Origin: SM1-73 sp964588305
Lineage (GTDB): Bacteria; Zixibacteria; MSB-5A5; SM1-73
NCBI GenBank assembly: GCA_964588305.1
Contig: CAZPOP010000046.1
Location: forward strand, 1 to 13,228
Direction of reading: 5' to 3'
Length of the DNA: 13,228 nt
The position numbers and the translations under genes are program-made. Under the pieces are notes generated by a model that had not been told where the DNA came from, did no database searches, and was given only the letters and a program-made list of their open reading frames with translations. Below are positions 1 through 8,800 of the stretch, piece after piece; within the stretch, counting starts at the first letter, position 1, and each line of letters opens with the position of its first letter.

Positions 1-2
1 GT

Positions 3-3000
3 GAGTTTGGCAATCATGCACCGGTCTTGGATCCGATAGGGCCGCAGGCGGTAGTAGAGGGGGAGGTTTTGGAGTTCAGGATACATGCCACGGATTTGGA
101 TTTAGATGCACTCATTCTTGATACTCTGGATGTTCCCTTGAATGCTGTTTTTGTCGATTCCGGCAATGGAGCGGGATCGTTTGCCTTCTCCCCGGACTTC
201 ACTCAGTCGGGTGTGTATAATGTGACCTTCATTGCCTCGGATGGTTCTTTAGCCGACAGTGAGGTTGTGGAGATCACGGTGAGTGAGTTTGGCAATCATG
301 CACCGGTCTTGGATCCGATAGGGCCGCAGGCGGTAGTAGAGGGAGAGGTCTTGGAGTTCAGGATACACGCCACAGACTTGGATTTAGATGCGCTCATTCT
401 GGACACATTAGATGTTCCCCTGAATGCAGTCTTCGTGGATTCCGGCAATGGAGCAGGATCGTTTACCTTCTCCCCGGACTTCACCCAATCGGGTGTCTAC
501 AATGTTACCTTCATTGCCTCGGATGGCAGTTTAGCGGACAGTGAGGTTGTGGAGATAGTTGTCGCTGAGGCGGGGAATCAAGCTCCCGAGCTGGATTCGA
601 TTGGAGCTAAGACGGTGATGGAGAATGAGACCCTAGAGTTTAGGATTCATGCTGCTGATCCGGATTTGGATTTGGTTGCCCTGGATACTCTGAACGTTCC
701 TTTGAATGCAGTCTTTGTGGATTCCGGCAACGGAGCAGGATCGTTCCTCTTCACTCCCGATTACACTCAGGCGGGCCTGTATTATGTGACGTTTATGGCT
801 TCGGATGGTTTCCTGGCAGACAGCGAGGTGGTGGAGATAACGGTTACCGAGTACGGCAATCATCCTCCCGACTTGGATTCCATCGGAGCGAAGACGGTTA
901 TGGAGCTAAGCATTCTGGAATTCAGGATACACGCCACGGACATAGATTTCGATTCGCTCATTCTTGATACTCTGGACGTTCCCTTGAATGCTGTTTTTGT
1001 GGATTCGGGCAACGGAGCGGGTTCCTTTACCTTTACTCCGGACTCCACTCAGCAAGGCACCCATTACGTGACCTTTATTGCCAGAGATACGTCATTGGCC
1101 GACAGCGAGATCGTAGCCATAACCGTAACCGAGTGGCATAATCGACCGCCGGTACTCGACTCCATTGGCCCACAAGTCGTGTTTGAAGGCGATAGTGTGA
1201 TATTCATTGTAACCGCCTCTGATTCTGACGGAACCATTCCCGTATTGGATGTTAGTTATCTGCCCGATAATGCCACCTTCCAGGACAGCGGGAACGGTCA
1301 TGGTCTTTTTGTTTTCAAACCTGATTTTTACCAAGCGGGTGTGGAGACGTTGAGGTTCACTGCCATGGACTTGAGTGTGCCCCCGCCCCTGGTAGATTTT
1401 GAGGACGTGGAGATAGCTACTTATGACGTTAACCGGCCGCCCGAGATTGACTCGATTGGATCCCAAAATGTGCAGGCCGGAACCACACTGGAGATCCGGG
1501 TGGTGGGGACTGATCCTACGGATCCGGATGGCGGCCCTCTGCATATGACCGCGCCTGGTTTGCCGGAGAATTCTACTTTCCAGGACAGCGGAAACGGAGT
1601 TGCTGGATTCAGCTTCACTCCGGACTATTCGCAGGTGGGAGTGGACACGGTGACGTTCTTCTGCACCGACGAGGGCATTCCGCCCATGAGCGGCTTTGAA
1701 GAGGTGGTAATCACAGTGACCACAGGAGCCAATCGTCCGCCGGTTTTGGATTCCATCGGGTATAAGATAGTGACCGAGGCGGACACCCTGGAGTTTCGGG
1801 TGCAGGCCACGGATCCCGACGGGACCATTCCTTCGCTTTATACCAGTCTTCCTTTACCCAGGAATGCTGTGTTCATTGACAGCGCCAATGGTGCCGGCAG
1901 CTTTACCTTCACTCCGGATTATGCTCAGTCAGGTTTGTACGAGATCACTTTCTATGCCAGCGATGGTGGACTGGTTGATTTTGAGCCCGTGATTATACAG
2001 GTGGTGGATGCAGGAAATCAGCCTCCTGTTTTGAATCCTATAGGACCCCAGAGCTTGACCGAGGGAGAGACTTTGATAGTCGTCGTAACCGCAGTTGATC
2101 CAGATAGCACCATTCCAGTCTTGGATGTTGATACCCTGCCCCTTGGTGCCAGCTTCACCGACAGTTCGAACGGGATCGGCGTATTCGAATTCTATCCTCT
2201 TTACTTCCAGTCGGGCGTTTATAATATCACGTTCTTCGCATCCGATGGGGAAGTGGCCGACAGCGAAACGGTGGAGATAACGGTGATAGAGGCGGGGAAT
2301 CAAACGCCGGTGATCATTCTTGACTCCCTGGCTTACGAGCTGACGGAAAAGCAATGGTTGGGCTTTGTGGTGAGGTCCTCGGATGCGGACAGCACGACAC
2401 CAAGCTTAAGGGTAAGCGGTATACCACCGGCAGATACCTTCGATTTCACCGATAACGGAGACGGAACTGGATCGTTCCTTTACCGTCCCAGTTACTTCGC
2501 ACAAGGCGTTCACGACGTTCTGTTCGAGGCCATCGACTCAGTGGATACCACCCTGATTGGACCGGCGGTCGTTCAAATCACGGTTTTGGATTCCAATCAA
2601 AGTCCGCATGCCGATGTTGAACCGCCGGGAGGGAACTTTTTCGTGGATGAAGGAGACAGTATCATTCTATTGGTCATCGGGTCTGACCCGGATAGCGTCA
2701 TTCCCTCGGTCCACGTCGACTCCTTGCCCCAAAACGCCACCTTCCAGGACAGCGGCAACGGAAAAGGAGTATTCATCTTCCATCCGAGTTATGCGCAGGG
2801 TGCGTTTCCGCCTCATGTTTACAAAGTTTACCCCTACGCGGTGGACGGATGGTATCCTGCAGATACGGCATGGGGCACAGAGCAGAAAATCCAGGTGTCG
2901 GACGTTCCCGAGCCGCCGGTGATAGATCCGATAAACGACACCAGCGTGATGGAAGGGAGCATCCTCACCCTGCACGTGGTCACCAATTCGATTGCGGACA

Positions 3001-4256
3001 TTCCCACCTTACAGGTCGTCAACGGGCCGTACAATTCCGCCTTTGTGGATAGCGCGAATGGCCGGGGGGCGTTTGAATTCACTCCCTCCTACATTCAGGG
3101 CGACTCCATTTACCTGGTATCCTTCATCGCCGAAAGCCGTGGATTGGCTGACACCGAGATGGTCCAGATCACGGTCATAGAAACCAGCGATCCCCCGGTT
3201 CTGGATCCTATCGGCCCCCAGAGCGTGATGGAGGGGGGTACCTTGCAGTTCAGGGTTTATGCCACGGACGCGGATGGGGACTCCGTTATTTTGACAACTT
3301 CGAGTCTTTCTTTGAATATGTTCTTCGCGGATTCAGGCAATGGGGCAGGTTCATTCACCTTCAACCCGGACTTCTTCCAGGCCGACACCTATTATGTGAC
3401 CTTTACTGCCAGGGATACCACCGGGGCAGAGGACAGCGAGGTGGTGGAGATAGTGGTGACTAACTTCAACCGAGCGCCTGTTTTGGATCCGATTGGCCCC
3501 AGGACCGTCATGGAAGGGGAGACGTTAGAATTTAGGATCCACGCCACGGATGCGGATTCAGATTCGGTCATATTGGACACCTTGGATGTTCCGTTGAATG
3601 CCGAATTCGTGGATTCAGGGAATGGGTCCGGTTCGTTTGTTTTCAATCCCGACTTCACCCAGGCAGATACGTATTACGTGACCTTCATGGCCAGGGATAC
3701 TCTGGGAGGGGCAGACTCGGAGGTGGTGGAGATAGTGGTTACGGAGGCAGGGAATCAGCCTCCAGTTTTGGATCCTCTGGTCGATAGCGTAAATGTAGCA
3801 GGAGGCGATACCTTCACGTTACACGTATGGGCCACGGACTTAGACGATCCCAGCCTCACCTTGAGCACCGATATATTACCCACCAATTCGGATTTCTACG
3901 ACAGTGGAAACGGAGGCGGTCTGTTCACTTTCTACCCGGACTACAGTCAGGCGGATTCGATATATCACGTGAACTTCATTGCCTCTGACGGCCTCCTATC
4001 GGACAGCGAAATGGTGGCCATGCGGGTAGTGACCTACGTCCCTGGTGACGCCAGCGGGGATGGCGTGGTCGATGCGGGAGACGTCATCGTCCTGGTCAAC
4101 TATCTTTTCTTGGGAGCATCGCTTCCTTATTTGGCAAACGCCGCAGATCCCAGTGGTGACTGTATCATCGACGTGGGAGATATCATCTATCTGAACAACT
4201 ACCTCTACCTGGGAGGATCGGCTCCCTTGTTTGGATGTGTTGAAAGAAAGGAGTAA
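3..4256 (+). CDS. Giant secreted Ig/cadherin-like repeat protein with C-terminal dockerin-like module (5'-partial)
   Basis: The reading frame is open from the first complete codon at position 3 (residues EFGNHAPV), so the gene starts before the window and no start codon or signal peptide can be given. The 1,417 visible residues consist of 14 tandem repeats of about 94 residues, then a dockerin-like pair. The repeat consensus has a P-x-LD-x-IG start, an EG-x-x-L-x-F strand, an acidic DxDxD stretch, the signature F-x-DSGNG-x-G-x-F-x-F-x-PD, and a final V-x-F-x-ASDG...DSE-V-x-ITV strand. This fits the He_PIG / dystroglycan-type cadherin-like superfamily, normally an extracellular beta-sandwich that often binds calcium. 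The tail has two EF-like loops (GDASGDGVVDAGD and ADPSGDCIIDVGD), each followed by a helix such as VLVNYLFLG; the second loop has Cys where Gly is usual. The likely role is a surface adhesin or structural stalk; the ligand is unknown. The gene ends 246 nt before the next. Confidence 0.9.
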   Translation, partial: EFGNHAPVLDPIGPQAVVEGEVLEFRIHATDLDLDALILDTLDVPLNAVFVDSGNGAGSFAFSPDFTQSGVYNVTFIASDGSLADSEVVEITVSEFGNHAPVLDPIGPQAVVEGEVLEFRIHATDLDLDALILDTLDVPLNAVFVDSGNGAGSFTFSPDFTQSGVYNVTFIASDGSLADSEVVEIVVAEAGNQAPELDSIGAKTVMENETLEFRIHAADPDLDLVALDTLNVPLNAVFVDSGNGAGSFLFTPDYTQAGLYYVTFMASDGFLADSEVVEITVTEYGNHPPDLDSIGAKTVMELSILEFRIHATDIDFDSLILDTLDVPLNAVFVDSGNGAGSFTFTPDSTQQGTHYVTFIARDTSLADSEIVAITVTEWHNRPPVLDSIGPQVVFEGDSVIFIVTASDSDGTIPVLDVSYLPDNATFQDSGNGHGLFVFKPDFYQAGVETLRFTAMDLSVPPPLVDFEDVEIATYDVNRPPEIDSIGSQNVQAGTTLEIRVVGTDPTDPDGGPLHMTAPGLPENSTFQDSGNGVAGFSFTPDYSQVGVDTVTFFCTDEGIPPMSGFEEVVITVTTGANRPPVLDSIGYKIVTEADTLEFRVQATDPDGTIPSLYTSLPLPRNAVFIDSANGAGSFTFTPDYAQSGLYEITFYASDGGLVDFEPVIIQVVDAGNQPPVLNPIGPQSLTEGETLIVVVTAVDPDSTIPVLDVDTLPLGASFTDSSNGIGVFEFYPLYFQSGVYNITFFASDGEVADSETVEITVIEAGNQTPVIILDSLAYELTEKQWLGFVVRSSDADSTTPSLRVSGIPPADTFDFTDNGDGTGSFLYRPSYFAQGVHDVLFEAIDSVDTTLIGPAVVQITVLDSNQSPHADVEPPGGNFFVDEGDSIILLVIGSDPDSVIPSVHVDSLPQNATFQDSGNGKGVFIFHPSYAQGAFPPHVYKVYPYAVDGWYPADTAWGTEQKIQVSDVPEPPVIDPINDTSVMEGSILTLHVVTNSIADIPTLQVVNGPYNSAFVDSANGRGAFEFTPSYIQGDSIYLVSFIAESRGLADTEMVQITVIETSDPPVLDPIGPQSVMEGGTLQFRVYATDADGDSVILTTSSLSLNMFFADSGNGAGSFTFNPDFFQADTYYVTFTARDTTGAEDSEVVEIVVTNFNRAPVLDPIGPRTVMEGETLEFRIHATDADSDSVILDTLDVPLNAEFVDSGNGSGSFVFNPDFTQADTYYVTFMARDTLGGADSEVVEIVVTEAGNQPPVLDPLVDSVNVAGGDTFTLHVWATDLDDPSLTLSTDILPTNSDFYDSGNGGGLFTFYPDYSQADSIYHVNFIASDGLLSDSEMVAMRVVTYVPGDASGDGVVDAGDVIVLVNYLFLGASLPYLANAADPSGDCIIDVGDIIYLNNYLYLGGSAPLFGCVERKE
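27..4040 (+). repeat. 14 tandem ~282-bp coding repeats (Ig/cadherin-like domains)
   Basis: Repeat units begin at 27, 309, 591, 873, 1155, 1446, 1746, 2031, 2313, 2610, 2922, 3201, 3483 and 3768, each at the LD-x-IG or equivalent codons. Spacing is 279-312 bp; the first four intervals are exactly 282 bp. Units 1 and 2 are nearly identical in DNA, and bases 1-61 are repeated without a mismatch at 283-343. Units 5-11 are much more diverged, and unit 9 has the degenerate signature FTDNGDGTGSF. Unit 13 again closely resembles units 1, 2 and 4 (FRIHATD and LDTLDVPLNA). A preceding repeat ends at about position 26, so the true array is longer than seen here. Confidence 0.93.
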
Positions 4257-4502
4257 GAAAGATTCCGGGTTTGTCCGCAAATTGAAGCCTTCGGGCGTGT
4301 CTTTAGCTGAAAGGAGAGCAGGATTCACCGGGACAGCATTTTGACCCGAAGGGTCGTTCGAGAATTAACTCTGGATTGAAACGCGAGGTAAAAAGAGTTC
4401 CTGAGAAGCATGCGCCCTTCTTTATTCACCATGAATTGCTGGACAGATTAATCGCTTGCAGATCATCCCTTATATCACGTATGATATGTAGGAGTCAAAG
4501 AA
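4257..4502. other. Intergenic region between the repeat protein and the cohesin-like gene
   Basis: This 246-nt gap holds no credible coding sequence. A short hairpin, GACCC-gaa-GGGTC at 4343-4355, is not followed by a T-run, so I do not call it a terminator. An SD-like GAAAGGAG at 4309-4316 has no start codon at a suitable distance. It is unclear whether the downstream gene is cotranscribed with the upstream one. Confidence 0.5.
4456..4494 (+). promoter_or_regulatory. Inverted repeat, -10-like box and ribosome binding site upstream of the cohesin-like gene
   Basis: An inverted repeat ATATCA-cgta-TGATAT spans 4472-4487, just before the ribosome binding site AGGAG at 4490-4494, which lies 8 nt before the ATG at 4503. 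The right half contains TATGAT (4480-4485), a 5/6 match to a sigma-70 -10 box, with a weak TTGCAG 18 nt upstream. Transcription from that box would start on top of the SD, so a hairpin or operator role is as likely as a promoter. The RBS is well supported; the rest is tentative. Confidence 0.35.
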
Positions 4503-5234
4503 ATGTTCAGATGTAGGTGGTTTCAGACGATATTGCTCCTGGGTTTTTTGAGCCTGTTTGTGGCAGGTTCGGTGACCGAAGCTCAGGACCATTCGCTGTC
4601 GGTAAGTCAAGGGGTTTTGGCAAATCCTGGAGAGGAGTTGGTGTGCCTTTATCTGGTCGTGTCCAGTGTCGATTCGGTTGCTGGATTTGAGGCGTTGCTG
4701 GAATACAACCCAGAACTTCTGACCCTCACCGGGGTGACGGCGACTCGCCGCTTTCAGCTCTTTGGCTATCATCTCTTTTCGCCAGACCGGGTGAACATTG
4801 TGGCCAGAAGACACGCTGCCGATTCGGTCTATCTCGGCCCTTTGGCGCCGGGTTTGGACACTCTGGCCTGTATCTATGTGAGTGTCTCCTCACAGGATCT
4901 CTTGCTCGACGTAGAAACGCCCGTCGAGTTCTTGGAGGATGCGGGAACCCCCGATCCTGACAACATATTGGTTGCCCCGGACAGCAGCTTCATAGGGGTG
5001 CCGGACTTGGGATTGACCCACGGAAGCGTTTTTATCAGGTATCCCTTGTACGGGGACGTAAACGATGACGGGATTCCCCACACTATCGCCGATGCCGTGT
5101 TCTTCCTTAACTTTCTTGCCGGGAGACAAACGTTTACGCCGCGCCAGAGGGCCAATTCTGACGTCACCCGGGATGGTGTGCAGGCCAGCATGGCGGATAT
5201 TATCCGTCTGGTGGCCATAATAACTGAGGATTAG
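4503..5234 (+). CDS. Secreted cohesin-like protein with variant dockerin-like tail
   Basis: This 243-residue protein starts at ATG 4503 with AGGAG 8 nt upstream. Residues 1-27 form a signal peptide: basic FRCRW, a hydrophobic core ILLLGFLSLFVAG, and a T-E-A cleavage site before QDHS. Residues about 30-170 resemble a cohesin domain: a V-x-x-GVLANPGEEL opening, then AGFEALLEYNPELLTLTGV, which matches the typical cohesin pattern of a hydrophobic strand, YDP/YNP and an L-x-V-x-x-V strand. Residues 184-243 are a dockerin-like pair: GDVNDDGIPHTIAD plus the helix AVFFLNFLAG, then SDVTRDGVQASMAD plus the helix IIRLVAIIT. Both acidic loops deviate from the standard 12-residue loop. Cohesins bind dockerins, so the protein could act as an adaptor for its dockerin-bearing neighbours. 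That partnership is inferred only from domain type and proximity. Confidence 0.8.
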   Translation: MFRCRWFQTILLLGFLSLFVAGSVTEAQDHSLSVSQGVLANPGEELVCLYLVVSSVDSVAGFEALLEYNPELLTLTGVTATRRFQLFGYHLFSPDRVNIVARRHAADSVYLGPLAPGLDTLACIYVSVSSQDLLLDVETPVEFLEDAGTPDPDNILVAPDSSFIGVPDLGLTHGSVFIRYPLYGDVNDDGIPHTIADAVFFLNFLAGRQTFTPRQRANSDVTRDGVQASMADIIRLVAIITED

Positions 5235-5309
5235 CTCAATTCGGCTAATATCGGTCTGTGAGGTCAGAGCCTGCCCGGCAAAAAAAACTCGAGAAATTGA
5301 AAAAAATAC

Positions 5310-5344
5310 TTGACAAAAAAGAATTTGTGTGTTAATTATATGAT
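5310..5344 (+). promoter_or_regulatory. Candidate promoter for the first propeller-protein gene
   Basis: A perfect sigma-70 -35 hexamer, TTGACA, lies at 5310-5315 in the most AT-rich stretch of the window. Possible -10 elements are TAATTA at 5333-5338 (17-nt spacer, poor match) and TATGAT at 5339-5344 (5/6 match, but a 23-nt spacer, longer than normal). If used, it gives a 5' leader of about 455 nt before the ATG at 5808. The -35 match and base composition are seen directly; promoter activity is inferred. Confidence 0.4.
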
Positions 5345-5369
5345 GGTTACATGGTTGGTAGCTTTACGG

Positions 5370-5410
5370 CCAAAGACCGAAAGCGAGGGGGTTCTTTCTT
5401 TTGGGTTTTT
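5370..5410 (+). terminator. Attenuator-like hairpin with T-run in the leader (tentative)
   Basis: CCAAA (5370-5374) and GAAAG (5379-5383) can pair with CTTTC (5394-5398) and TTTGG (5400-5404), giving a bulged stem of about 10 bp followed by G and five T (5406-5410). It lies about 25-65 nt after the candidate promoter and 400 nt before the gene, so it could be a premature terminator. The stem is AT-rich, bulged and not shared with the second paralogue's leader, so confidence is low. Confidence 0.25.
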
Positions 5411-5492
5411 GGCAGGAGGGGTATTCCCTTCAGCGGGCAGAATTCCTTCTTTAGATGTAAGGTCTAATCTCTAATTTAGCAGAGAAATTCAC

Positions 5493-5807
5493 TTTTTTGA
5501 GTGTATGTTGACTTAAACCCTTTAACTTTCCTTTCCGCCTGTGGGGTGGGTTATGGAGCCGATCCGAATTTTAGGATCCGTGGGAAAGGTGGTGAAGGAG
5601 GATCCTTCAAAGGTGAGGAGAGTGGGATTGCCTTCTTGAGACTCCACGTCAAAGATGATTTCTTGGCCCTCAAGTAAGGAACTCTCGCTTCTTTGATCTT
5701 AGAAAGGAGGTGTGGCCCAGCAAAGAACAGCAGAAGGCAAATTTCTGCGGGGCATGAAGTTAACTTTTGTTCAATTGTTTTGAAACGTACTTGAAAGGAG
5801 TAAAAAA
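5493..5807 (+). promoter_or_regulatory. Long structured 5' leader of the first paralogue (duplicated element)
   Basis: The stretch before the start codon aligns block by block with the leader of the second paralogue (9262-9567), although both are non-coding. Shared blocks run in the same order: a TTTT(C)GAG start, a GGGG-rich segment, a hairpin with a GAATTT loop (here GATCC-gaatttta-GGATC at 5561-5578), GAAAGG-x-GGTGAA-x-GA-x-GATC, an ACGTCAA block, AAAGGAGGTG (5703-5712), and the proximal RBS AAAGGAG (5794-5800), 7 nt before the ATG. The hairpin stem differs in sequence from the other copy but still pairs. It matches no riboswitch class I can recall (checked against the cobalamin, c-di-GMP-I, SAM, TPP, glycine and fluoride patterns by memory). 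It is probably a cis-acting RNA element. Confidence 0.6.
5702..5712 (+). promoter_or_regulatory. Distal anti-SD-complementary site in the leader (STAB-SD-like)
   Basis: GAAAGGAGGTG matches the complement of the usual 16S rRNA 3' tail over the ten bases AAAGGAGGTG, but lies 105 nt upstream of the ATG, far too distant to initiate the gene. No conserved short reading frame follows it. The gene has its own RBS at 5794-5800. The same ten bases sit 103 nt upstream of the second paralogue. In Bacillus cry3A leaders the sequence GAAAGGAGG acts as a 30S-binding mRNA stabiliser (STAB-SD); a similar job here is inferred. Confidence 0.5.
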
Positions 5808-8800
5808 ATGGGGAAAAGAATTTCGGTTGTATTTCTCATCTCTTTGTTTACTCTGTTTGTTTTTGCCAGCGCGGCTTTAGGCGCCACAGCAGACAAAAAG
5901 ACGGTTAAGGCCTCCGACTTGCTTCCTATGGATGGAGCTATGGCCCCTAAGGCAGGTGCTGCTCCGTCGCCTGCGCTGTATGGTCCCAAGGTGCACGACT
6001 GCACGGACATCAATCCGGAGGTTCCGGTTGCCCCCAACATGCCGATGACAATGGGCTACACCTATTATGACTACCAGAAGAACGGTTCCATGGGCCGGAT
6101 GATTGCCGTGGGCCCGGCTGGTCACAGGCATTTCATATTCCATGAGACCAGAGGAGATTACAGCGACCCGAACACCTATCCCAGGTATATCACCTACAAC
6201 TGTTGGGATGGCGTTGGCGCCCCGGTGGGTGCGACCTGGGTTGACGGAGGGGTAGGCATCAACGCAGGATATGCCCAGATGTTGACCCTGCATGATGGCA
6301 GGGAGGTTATTCTTTATCATCGCGGGGAGACTCCCGCCTGGAATACCAGTCTGCTGATCGGAGATGACGGTTACATCTGCAGTGGTTATTTTACCGCCAT
6401 GTATGATCTACCGGACAAGATTGACGCCCCTGCATCGGCTACGCCCGCCGGCTATTGGCCCAAAGGCTGCGTCGTGTATGATGCGGTGGTGGATACCGAT
6501 TACATTCACTACCTGGCCAACGAGAATAATGGTGAGCTGGGCGGTGACCAAACCTTCGGCTATGCGCGCTGCGTGTTTAAAGGCGACGTGCTGACGTGTC
6601 TTTCGCCCGGTCATGGACCTTACAACAGGTCGGCGGGTGTTGTCGGCCCATCGGGTCTTGACGTAATAGCTGTGGTGGACACCATCAAATGCATCGTCCC
6701 CATAGCCGTCTCCTCGCCGGTCTCCAAAAAGGTGGCGCTTGTTTACACCAAGAACAGAGAACCCGACGTTCAGGTAAACAACGACGTCATGTACATCGAG
6801 TCGACCGACAACGGGAATGATTGGCTGGATTTGTCTCAATGGCCACCGACCAAGAATAACGTCACCCAATATCCCGCAGGTAACGGGCGTCGTGCCTACA
6901 CCGATGTGGCGGCTTGTTATGACTACAACGACAACCTGCATATCATGTGGAATGCAGCCTATTATGATTCCGTCGCTGGCACGTCCACGTACGGTGCCAA
7001 TCTCTATCACTGGAGCCAGGCTGATGGTATCTCCCTGGTGGCCACGGGCGACACCATAGGCGTTGCCCCTGGCGGCTGGAACAGAAGCATCTCCAAGATG
7101 AGCCTCGCGGCCAAAGATCCGATCTATCATCCTGGCGGGGATCCTGATGATTCCGTCTTTCTTTTCGCCACCTGGACCCAGTTTTATGAGGACGATCTGT
7201 CTTTAGGCGGCTGGAGCAACGGAGACATCATGGCTGCCATTTCCAAAGACGGCGGGCTGCAGTGGGCTCCCGGGGTTAATCTGACCAACACCCAGGGTGT
7301 TGATTGCGCAGCCGGTGACTGTCCCAGCGAGCACTGGTCGTCTCTGGCAGAGAACATGTACGATGGCGACCTGCACGTCCAGTACGTGTGTGACCGGGAT
7401 GCCGGTGGAATAGTTCAGGATGAAGGAGTCTGGACCGACAACGACGTGATGTATCTGCACGTTTATCAGTTGCCCTCGGTGACCGCCTGTGGAATAACCC
7501 AGAGCGCTGGCGAGCCCGGCTCGTTTACCGTGCCTCCCATCAAGGTCTCGCCGGACAAAGGCTCAAGGCTGGTGACATTCAACATCACCGGAATGTTTAA
7601 CCTGGGAGGAAGCTTCACCGTCACCAGCGATCATGGAAGCGTCGCCATCACGGGCAACGCCAGCGGCTACCTTTCACCGGGTGAGACCAAGACGGTGGAG
7701 GCGACCATAAGCTGCTCGGCCGAGGGCTTCATCCACGCCACCATAACCGTGACCGGATGTATCGGGACGCCGCAAGAGACTTCTTTTGACATCGGCCTCT
7801 ATGCGGTCTGCAGTCACGATTACTACGAGTGCGACGTTGCGGAGAACACCTACATCGAGAAGGACAACGGCAAGCTCGGGCTGTGGGTTTGCTCCAACTC
7901 CGGGCAGCAGGTATGGCATAGGTGGATTCAGCCTGAGGAGAACCAGCAGATCATCTTCTACGGCGGTACCTTTGCGGCCACCATTGCGGCAGACGATCCC
8001 AGTGACACCGTGATCGGCCGGCAGGATTACTCCGATGTTTACACCGGAGCCAGAGACACCATGAACCGTTATTGCGGTGAGTGGAAGCGCTATGAGGAAG
8101 AATGTCTGGTTCAGAAGATTCATGTCAAGAACACCTACATCTGGAAGACCCGTTTTCCGGATGCTCTCCGGTGGTACTGGATTGACGTCTACAAGCAGAT
8201 CTTCATGTTTCATGACCATCCTACCGCTGGCCCTTGTCCCGACTGGAAGAAGGACATAATCGTCAAGTACATCTGGATAAAGTTCAGCCGTCCGCCTTTG
8301 TGGTGGCCTACTCCGGGAGCCTATCCGGGACACGGCGACATCTATCTGGGTCATTGGGCTGACGTGGATGCTCCCTTCGATGATGGGTGCAACGGCTGCA
8401 ACACCGCTGGATATGATGACGGCCGCGAGATGGTCTGGCTGCATGGCTGGTACAACGACACCCTTCCTCCGGAAGACGCGCACCCTGAATATTTGGACTT
8501 CTACGTCGGGCTGGCTTTCACCGATCCTTCGGGAGCAATCGTAGAACCTATGGGAATGCAGTGCGTGCGCAACGACAGCTTCCTCTATCCGCAGGACGGC
8601 TGGGGTTGGAGAACTGATCAGTTCTACGACCTGATAACCACCACAGGTGAAAACATTCAGGATGAGAGCATCGACACGCTGGACCGCTGCGTGGTTTTGA
8701 CCTCCGGGATGACTGCGGCAGGAGGTCCGGATGACACCACCTTCACCGCCGACTACATCTTAATTGAGGCCGCTGTCCAGGGTGGAACCGGGACCGGCTT

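Larger units (their letters stand above)
5235..5492. other. Intergenic region and upstream part of the first paralogue's leader
   Basis: No credible gene is present. A 6-bp inverted repeat, ATTAGC...GCTAAT (5230-5249), overlaps the stop codon of the cohesin-like gene, and an imperfect hairpin lies at 5253-5271; neither has a downstream T-run, so no intrinsic terminator is called. From about 5280 to 5345 the DNA turns very AT-rich and holds the best promoter candidate in the window. An attenuator-like hairpin follows at 5370-5410. Confidence 0.6.

Noticed and set aside
27..4040. The regular 282-bp periodicity as a CRISPR or satellite array.
   Set aside because: The period is in frame, codes for a conserved ~94-residue domain and continues into a dockerin-like module, so it is a protein-domain repeat.
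4343..4355. GACCC-gaa-GGGTC hairpin as the terminator of the repeat-protein gene.
   Set aside because: There is no T-run after it; the T residues precede the stem, and the stem is only 5 bp.
5541..5612. Resemblance of the leader block GGGAAAGGTGGTGAA...GGATCC to a cobalamin riboswitch.
   Set aside because: The diagnostic B12-box and CCCGC-x-ACTGT segment are missing downstream in both copies.
5712..5783. A possible leader peptide in the first leader (GTG at 5712 or ATG at 5754, both ending at the TGA before 5784).
   Set aside because: The GTG is too close to the SD-like site, the ATG lacks a good RBS, and the second leader has no equivalent frame.
7674..8483. Long minus-strand open frames (up to 306 codons) antisense to the paralogues, for example here and at 11296-12216.
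   Set aside because: They are the reverse of the conserved coding region, recur in both paralogues because the sense strand is conserved, and lack RBS and protein-like composition.
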